Origin: Pseudomonas sp. | Lineage (GTDB): Bacteria; Pseudomonadota; Gammaproteobacteria; Pseudomonadales; Pseudomonadaceae | Length of the DNA stretch: 64,000 nucleotides | Direction of reading: 5' to 3' | Assembly (NCBI RefSeq): GCF_030683065.1 | Contig: NZ_JAUXMX010000027.1 | Span: forward strand, 35,813-99,812 | Part shown: positions 59,529 through 64,000 of the stretch, in pieces | Position numbering within the stretch: position 1 is the first letter of the stretch | How the letters are laid out: each line of letters starts with the position of its first letter | Translations under genes and position numbers: made by a program | Notes under the pieces: generated by a model | What the model saw: the letters and a program-made list of their open reading frames with translations, nothing else | What the model was told of the DNA's origin: nothing | Database searches by the model: none

Positions 59529-60566
59529 TCAACGTCGATTGTGTGAAGTCGTGCGAAAACGTCCTGGTGAAATCTCGAAAAATTCACGAAAGCAGCGCCG
59601 GAAATGCGAAATACTGACAAAACCGCTGGCGACCGCTATGTCGGCCAACGGCTTGTTGGTCTGTTGCAGCAGCTGCCGGGCGCGGGTCAGGCGTAACTCC
59701 AGGTTATAACGCGAGGGAGTCGCATTGACGTGACGGCAGAACAAACGTTCGAGCTGCCGCCTGGAAATGCCTACGCAATTAGCCAGTTCATCCACCGTCA
59801 GCGGCTCGTCGATATTGTTGTGCATCAACTCCAGCGCCGTTTTCAACGCTTGCGGCAGGGTTGGGTCGTAATCGACAGCAACCACCGATACATCAGGGAC
59901 TTCCTGCATTTTGTCGCAGCTCAGCACTTCCTCGATGGCACTTACCAGGTTGATGCCACTGCCGCGCCGCACCACTTCCAGCATCATGCCCAACGAACTG
60001 TTGGCACCGGCACAACTGATCCGCTCGCGGTCCAGGACATAGGCGTGACTCGACACCTTCACCTTTGGAAACAGCTCGGCAATCATCGCCCGACCATCCG
60101 GATGGAAAGCACAATCGTAGCCATCCAGCAGCCCCGCCTCAGCGAGAAAGTAAGCGCCGTTCCACAGGCCACCGAGCATGGCGCCGGCGGCATCGGCCGA
60201 CTTGAGCTTGGCCCGCAGCAGCGAATCTGCTTGCAGGCGCACCCGATAACCACCGCAGACAACAAGGATATCCTGCTGTTTCTCTGCCATATCAGCCAAG
60301 CAGCAACCCGCTGAAATAGCGATGCCCAGATCGCTGACCACCACCTCGCTGGCCCCACCAACCACCAGTACTTCATAGAGCGGCGTCGGACTCATCAGGT
60401 TGGCGGTGACCAGAGCATCTACCGCACCGGTGAAGGCCATCATCGAAAAATTATCCAGCAGCACGAAGGCGACCCGCCGCATTGGCAGTGCTGGTAAGCC
60501 GCCCAATCCCTTGGCGAGGTGGGCCATATTCTTGTTCTTCAGCAAGCTCTCGAAGGAGGATCGCAT
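59529..60566 (-). CDS. GlxA-family transcriptional regulator (DJ-1/PfpI plus AraC domains)
   Basis: A 345-residue regulator. The N-terminal DJ-1/PfpI domain (RRVAFVLLDNFSMMAFTGAVDAL, VCGGYRVRL and LGGLWNGAYFLAEAGLL) lacks a catalytic cysteine, so it is a ligand sensor. The C-terminal AraC domain has TVDELANCVGISRRQLERLFCRHV and LADIAVASGFVSISHFRRCFREFF. Relatives control glycine betaine, carnitine or arginine catabolism, but I cannot assign the ligand. The start may be 60566 or an earlier in-frame ATG at 60629. Confidence 0.88.
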   Translation of the reverse strand: MRSSFESLLKNKNMAHLAKGLGGLPALPMRRVAFVLLDNFSMMAFTGAVDALVTANLMSPTPLYEVLVVGGASEVVVSDLGIAISAGCCLADMAEKQQDILVVCGGYRVRLQADSLLRAKLKSADAAGAMLGGLWNGAYFLAEAGLLDGYDCAFHPDGRAMIAELFPKVKVSSHAYVLDRERISCAGANSSLGMMLEVVRRGSGINLVSAIEEVLSCDKMQEVPDVSVVAVDYDPTLPQALKTALELMHNNIDEPLTVDELANCVGISRRQLERLFCRHVNATPSRYNLELRLTRARQLLQQTNKPLADIAVASGFVSISHFRRCFREFFEISPGRFRTTSHNRR

Positions 60567-60651
60567 GTCGTGACTCTCGGGCAGTGACGCGTCTAAACAG
60601 TAGTTAACCATAGGCAACCGGCTCGGCATCAGCCCGCGCGGTGTGGTGCGC

Positions 60652-61515
60652 TCAGAGCAAACCCAGTTGTTCGATCGCCGGCTCGACGATTAGCTCAGGC
60701 AAGCCTGCAAGCCCCGGCAGACGCACCATCAATTGGCTGTGGAAGCGCCTGGCCAACTGCGGCGCCAGGCGATTGTCAGAGGTATGCAAAAAGACGTGCG
60801 GCGTAAGCCCGCCCTCAATCCAGCCAGCGACTTTGTCCAGCCAGGGCGCAATGAAGCGATCATTGGCTTGAAGTTCGGGGTGGCCGATAAAGCGCAGTTG
60901 CGGCGCCTGGCTGAACGCGGTCGGGCGGATTGGCAGGCGCGGTTTTTTCGCCTGGGCATGCAGCACTGCCGGCTCCTGCGACAGACAACTGAACAGGGCC
61001 CGTGCATCCAGGCAGATGCGCTCGATGCCCCGCTCCAGCAGCAGACGATTGAGTGCCCGCTCCTCTTGCCCCTTGGCGAAAAATAGCGGGTGACGCACCT
61101 CAACGGCCAGTCCGCCGCTGCCGGCCCAATGTTCGATAAAGGTGCTTAATTCAGCCAGGCGTGACGGGCCGAAGCTGGCAGGTAACTGCAACCAGAACGG
61201 CGTAATTCGCGTGCCCAAGGGCGCCAGCAAGCGGCGAAAATCGTCGCTGGCAGCCAGTTGCTCACGCAAATCATCGGCGTGGCTAATATCGCGCGGCAGC
61301 TTGGCGCAGAAGCGAAAGTACGCGGGCATCAGCGCAGCCCAGCGGGCAACCGTATCGACCGAGGGCCGCGCATAAAAGGTGGTGTTGCCCTCGACCGCAT
61401 TGAAGACCTCGGCGTAGCGCGGCAAGAATTCGGCGGGACGAACGCTTTGCGCATACAACGAACCACGCCAAGCCGGTTCGCTCCAGGACGGGCAGCCGAG
61501 AAAGTAGGGCAGCAT
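60652..61515 (-). CDS. DUF72 family protein
   Basis: A 287-residue TIM-barrel-like protein of the DUF72 family. It shows FLGCPSWSEPAWRGSLYAQSV, FNAVEGNTTFYARPS, FCAKLPRDISH and FWLQLPASFGPSRLAEL, which are the conserved patches of the family. Function unknown; members may bind nucleic acid or sugars. It starts 12 bases after the upstream gene, so they are probably co-transcribed. Confidence 0.87.
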   Translation of the reverse strand: MLPYFLGCPSWSEPAWRGSLYAQSVRPAEFLPRYAEVFNAVEGNTTFYARPSVDTVARWAALMPAYFRFCAKLPRDISHADDLREQLAASDDFRRLLAPLGTRITPFWLQLPASFGPSRLAELSTFIEHWAGSGGLAVEVRHPLFFAKGQEERALNRLLLERGIERICLDARALFSCLSQEPAVLHAQAKKPRLPIRPTAFSQAPQLRFIGHPELQANDRFIAPWLDKVAGWIEGGLTPHVFLHTSDNRLAPQLARRFHSQLMVRLPGLAGLPELIVEPAIEQLGLL

Positions 61516-61527
61516 CAAGGTTGATTG

Positions 61528-61869
61528 TCAGGCGTAGAGATCAAGGCCAAGTATTTCCAGAGCGCCAGGCTCGTTGGCATAGGTGGCGGTAGCGCTGTAA
61601 CTGGCAATCGCCTGGGCCGCACGATTACTCAGACCTGGCTGGTAGGCAAGGTCCTGGGCCCGAACAGGCAGGCTGTCGGAGCTGGCACTGGAGGCCTGAA
61701 CTCGACGGGTTTGCGCTGTTTGCTCGAAACCCTGACTGCTCGCTGGGGCTGCCGGCTGCTCACGGCGTTGCTCTATCTCGCGTTGGGCTTCGCGAAACGG
61801 CGTAACCGCAGTGCCCGAACGAGGCCCGCGGTCTGGCGAGTAGGAGGGTATGGAGCCGTCGATACGCAT
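61528..61869 (-). CDS. hypothetical protein upstream of the DUF72 gene
   Basis: A 113-residue protein starting MRIDGSIPSYSPDRGPRSG, hydrophilic and probably disordered for the first 70 residues (many P, R, Q, S), then a short helical C-terminus (LSNRAAQAIASYSATATY). It ends 12 bases before the DUF72 gene. A good promoter lies just upstream. No recognised family; I call it because of the promoter, spacing and similar codon use. Confidence 0.6.
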   Translation of the reverse strand: MRIDGSIPSYSPDRGPRSGTAVTPFREAQREIEQRREQPAAPASSQGFEQTAQTRRVQASSASSDSLPVRAQDLAYQPGLSNRAAQAIASYSATATYANEPGALEILGLDLYA

Positions 61870-61915
61870 CAGTTACAGCTCGGCAGTGGTAAATCAAATG
61901 GGCGGAACTGCATGC

Positions 61916-61944
61916 AATTTAGCCCCGCCCAGGCGGATTGGCAA
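61916..61944 (-). promoter_or_regulatory. promoter of the 113-residue/DUF72 gene pair
   Basis: On the minus strand TTGCCA (61944-61939), 17 bases and TAAATT (61921-61916) fit sigma70. The leader would be about 40 bases. Confidence 0.55.
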
Positions 61945-62076
61945 TCGATCGTGGAACAGGGCGACGTCCGGCTCTTGCGCCAAGCCTGACGCCCCGGCGA
62001 TCCGGCGCAGCTCGGGGCAAATGGCCTGGTCGCAATACCTGGCCAAGCTGGGGGTTACAGGCAGCTGACGGCGTGT

Positions 62077-62757
62077 TTATAACGGCGCTTTGGGCGTAGC
62101 GACCTTGTCGCGCAGGTACACCGGCAACGCGTCGTCGGCGACCACCGCCTCGCCCCGCGCCCAGGCAAACCGCGCCAGACTGAGCACGTCCTCGGCATGC
62201 GGCAACATGGCACCGTCTTGCTCATAAGGGATCAACGGGATACGCGCAGCAAACGTGCCCCAGCCCGTGCCTGCGCCAAACCAGTCACCCGTCGCGTCAG
62301 GCGGTAAAACGACCTGTTCGGGCGGCGAAACCACTTCGCCACCGGCAAGGCGCATTTCGCCGTTTTCGCTGCGATAACAGCCCCAGTAGACCTCATCCAT
62401 GCGTGCATCGATGGCTGCAGCCACCTGAACAGCGCCGTACTCGCGCAGCGCGCGCTGCGCCAGCACAGCAAGATTTGACACTGGCAATACCGGACGATCC
62501 AAAGCAAATGCCAAGCCTTGAACCACACCGACGGCAATCCGTACACCGGTGAAGGCCCCTGGGCCACGGCCGAAGGCAATCGCATCCAGCGCCGACAGCG
62601 GCACACCGGCCTGGGCCAGCAAATCCCTGATCATCGGTAGCAAGCGCTGGGCGTGCAGCCGCGGGATCACCTCATAGTGACTGATCACCTGGCCGTCATG
62701 CAGCAGCGCGACGGAGCAGGCTTCGGTAGCAGTATCCAGGGCCAGCAGAGTGGTCAT
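62077..62757 (-). CDS. tsaB: tRNA threonylcarbamoyladenosine biosynthesis protein TsaB
   Basis: A 226-residue protein of the TsaB/YeaZ family, part of the TsaB-TsaD-TsaE complex that makes the t6A base in tRNAs reading ANN codons. The ASKHA-fold signature LLALDTATEACSVALLHDGQVI and the conserved FGRGPGAFTGVRIAVGVVQGLA are clear. Full length. Confidence 0.96.
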   Translation of the reverse strand: MTTLLALDTATEACSVALLHDGQVISHYEVIPRLHAQRLLPMIRDLLAQAGVPLSALDAIAFGRGPGAFTGVRIAVGVVQGLAFALDRPVLPVSNLAVLAQRALREYGAVQVAAAIDARMDEVYWGCYRSENGEMRLAGGEVVSPPEQVVLPPDATGDWFGAGTGWGTFAARIPLIPYEQDGAMLPHAEDVLSLARFAWARGEAVVADDALPVYLRDKVATPKAPL

Positions 62758-62920
62758 CGTGATTCAGACAGGTGACGAAATGGACCGACATTAGAACGGC
62801 TTGAAGTTTATTTTTCCAGCGCAATCACTGCCGCTCGCGCCTGCCACGCGAACGGACTCGAAGGACTACAGGGCACGCAGCAGGCATGAATAGCCATGCT
62901 GCAGCCTGAGTAAAGCGTGC

Positions 62921-63706
62921 TTACCAGGGTTCGATAACGCTCTTGGCGTCCCAACCTTGCAAAGGCGCTTTGGACCAGGTGCCGTAACCGGCGTTAGGGA
63001 AGACGATCCACTCGGCGCCCCATTTGCCCGCCTCAGCAGCCACGGTAGCGCGTTGATCGGCCAGTGGCGTCTTGCGGAAACGCCCATCGAAGTCATGCAG
63101 CGTGTCACCCAGCAACAACACGATCTGATGGTCGGCACTGACGATCGCGCGGCGCTCGACCTTGGGTGGGCCCAACAGCAGCACGCTTTCTTCGGATATC
63201 TGCGGCAGCCCCAGCTTGCTCAGAGTGGCCAGGGTGTACTTCTTCTGCTCATCGGCGCGGTCAGAAATGTAGCGGATGGTCACCCCGAGTTTGTCGGCGT
63301 GCTCAAGGAATTGCTTCGCCCCTGGAATCAGCGCGGGGGTGCCGTCACGCTCCCAAGGCAGCCATGTGTCCCAGGCGTCATAGGTGTGACAGTTGGCCAG
63401 ATCGCGCGCCAACAACGCACTGTTATCAATGACGGTTTCATCCAGGTCGGTGACGATGGCCAGCTTGGACGGATCTTTCGCCGCCGCCACGGCCGCATCC
63501 AGTTTCAGGGTGGCGATGTTGTAGGCCTGCAACTGCAGGGCCTGAACTTCCGCCGATTGCTGCTGAAAACGCAGGCCCATGCTGAACTCGGCAACAGTGC
63601 AGTCCGTTTTGGGCTGCACCGGGGTTTCGGCAAAAGCCGCGGGGACGGCCAGCAGCGATACTGCCAGGCCCAGCCAGGTAAGACGGTGTGTGGATTTCTC
63701 GGTCAT
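62921..63706 (-). CDS. secreted HAD-type acid phosphatase (e(P4)-like)
   Basis: A 261-residue periplasmic phosphatase. The signal peptide ends AAFA. The HAD nucleophile motif is VTDLDETV (D87, D89, T91); the later LLGDTLHDFDGRF is the family's C-terminal acid motif. This is the pattern of the class B/C and lipoprotein e(P4) acid phosphatase group, which dephosphorylate nucleotides. There is no lipobox cysteine, so it is likely soluble rather than lipid-anchored. The ATG at 63706 has GAGAAG seven bases upstream. Confidence 0.9.
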   Translation of the reverse strand: MTEKSTHRLTWLGLAVSLLAVPAAFAETPVQPKTDCTVAEFSMGLRFQQQSAEVQALQLQAYNIATLKLDAAVAAAKDPSKLAIVTDLDETVIDNSALLARDLANCHTYDAWDTWLPWERDGTPALIPGAKQFLEHADKLGVTIRYISDRADEQKKYTLATLSKLGLPQISEESVLLLGPPKVERRAIVSADHQIVLLLGDTLHDFDGRFRKTPLADQRATVAAEAGKWGAEWIVFPNAGYGTWSKAPLQGWDAKSVIEPW

Positions 63707-64000
63707 TGAATGTCTTCTCTCTGTGATGGTGACACGCGCGCGTGTCGACATGCCAGGGCGCTATACACCAATGGCTATTGCCCTCCCATGGTACATAAAC
63801 TGCCGCACGCCACCATGCTTGAGAGCGAACAGCGCGTATCCGTAACCACACAAACAAAAGGCTATGTACCAGTTGCATGTTGCACGACTTGCGCTGACAG
63901 CACCTCAGGAGAGATGACCAGTAAAAAGGCAGACGCGTCTGTAGGAGCCAGCTTGCTGGCGATCCGGGCCAGCAAGCCCATGCAACAGCATCGCCAGCAA
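63707..64000. other. intergenic end of window with REP element
   Basis: The last 294 bases hold no gene. GCTTGCTGG and CCAGCAAGC at 63951-63976 form a palindrome of the common Pseudomonas GTAGGAGC-type REP family, starting at GTAGGAGCC (63941). The repeat continues to the window edge. Confidence 0.6.

Noticed and set aside
61850..62068. A 72-codon open frame on the plus strand between the 113-residue gene and tsaB
   Set aside because: It covers a likely promoter on the other strand, has no clear start signal and shows no family.

Overview
The window is a chromosomal segment of a Pseudomonas-type gammaproteobacterium. The evidence is a GC-rich sequence with strong C/G third-position bias, near full-length matches by eye to many Pseudomonas proteins (PsrA, SulA, FadBA, MexJKL-type efflux, RsmJ), and a gene order like that of Pseudomonas. 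No rRNA, IS element, prophage or CRISPR array is visible. One tRNA (Pro, CGG) is present.

Layout. 0.2-3.4 kb: PilZ protein, small secreted protein, glycerophosphodiesterase, and soluble transhydrogenase sthA. 3.5-10.7 kb: a complete Na+-translocating NADH:quinone reductase operon on the minus strand (nqrABCDEF) followed by its maturation factors apbE (flavin transferase) and nqrM (iron delivery). 10.9-19.7 kb: chalcone-isomerase-like protein, long-form GAPDH, mfd, CsiV-like protein, mtnP, nagZ and an L,D-transpeptidase. 19.7-26.6 kb: psrA and lexA-sulA diverge from a compact control region holding two PsrA-type and two LexA-type operators, followed by topA. 26.7-31 kb: the fadBA beta-oxidation operon, plus a 0.96 kb intergenic stretch that may carry an RNA. 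31-38.4 kb: housekeeping and conserved hypothetical genes (Usp, cysteine-rich DUF, Uup-like ABC-F, slt, MOSC, DUF1499). 38.4-45.7 kb: cheV, then a minus-strand operon of an AGPS-like flavoenzyme, a GlpD-like dehydrogenase and an FGGY kinase with a divergent AraC regulator. 45.9-48.8 kb: molybdenum cofactor genes moeA, moaB and mobA, a small lipoprotein and tRNA-Pro. 49-51.2 kb: an orphan GH13 sugar phosphorylase in repeat-rich DNA. 51.2-56.2 kb: mexK/mexJ with divergent mexL. 56.3-63.7 kb: rsmJ, extensin-like, PEP mutase-like, GlxA-type regulator, DUF72, tsaB and an acid phosphatase.

Working together. Nqr links NADH oxidation to a sodium gradient. SthA balances NADH and NADPH. PsrA senses fatty acids and is expected to control fadBA, which lies 7 kb away. 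LexA controls sulA in its own operon. The 39.5-45.7 kb cluster could form a kinase, dehydrogenase and AGPS-like three-step route for glycerol ethers. This last is a hypothesis; it is the most promising uncharacterised system here.

Palindromic REP-type repeats sit at many gene ends. In three genes the stop codon lies inside the repeat edge.
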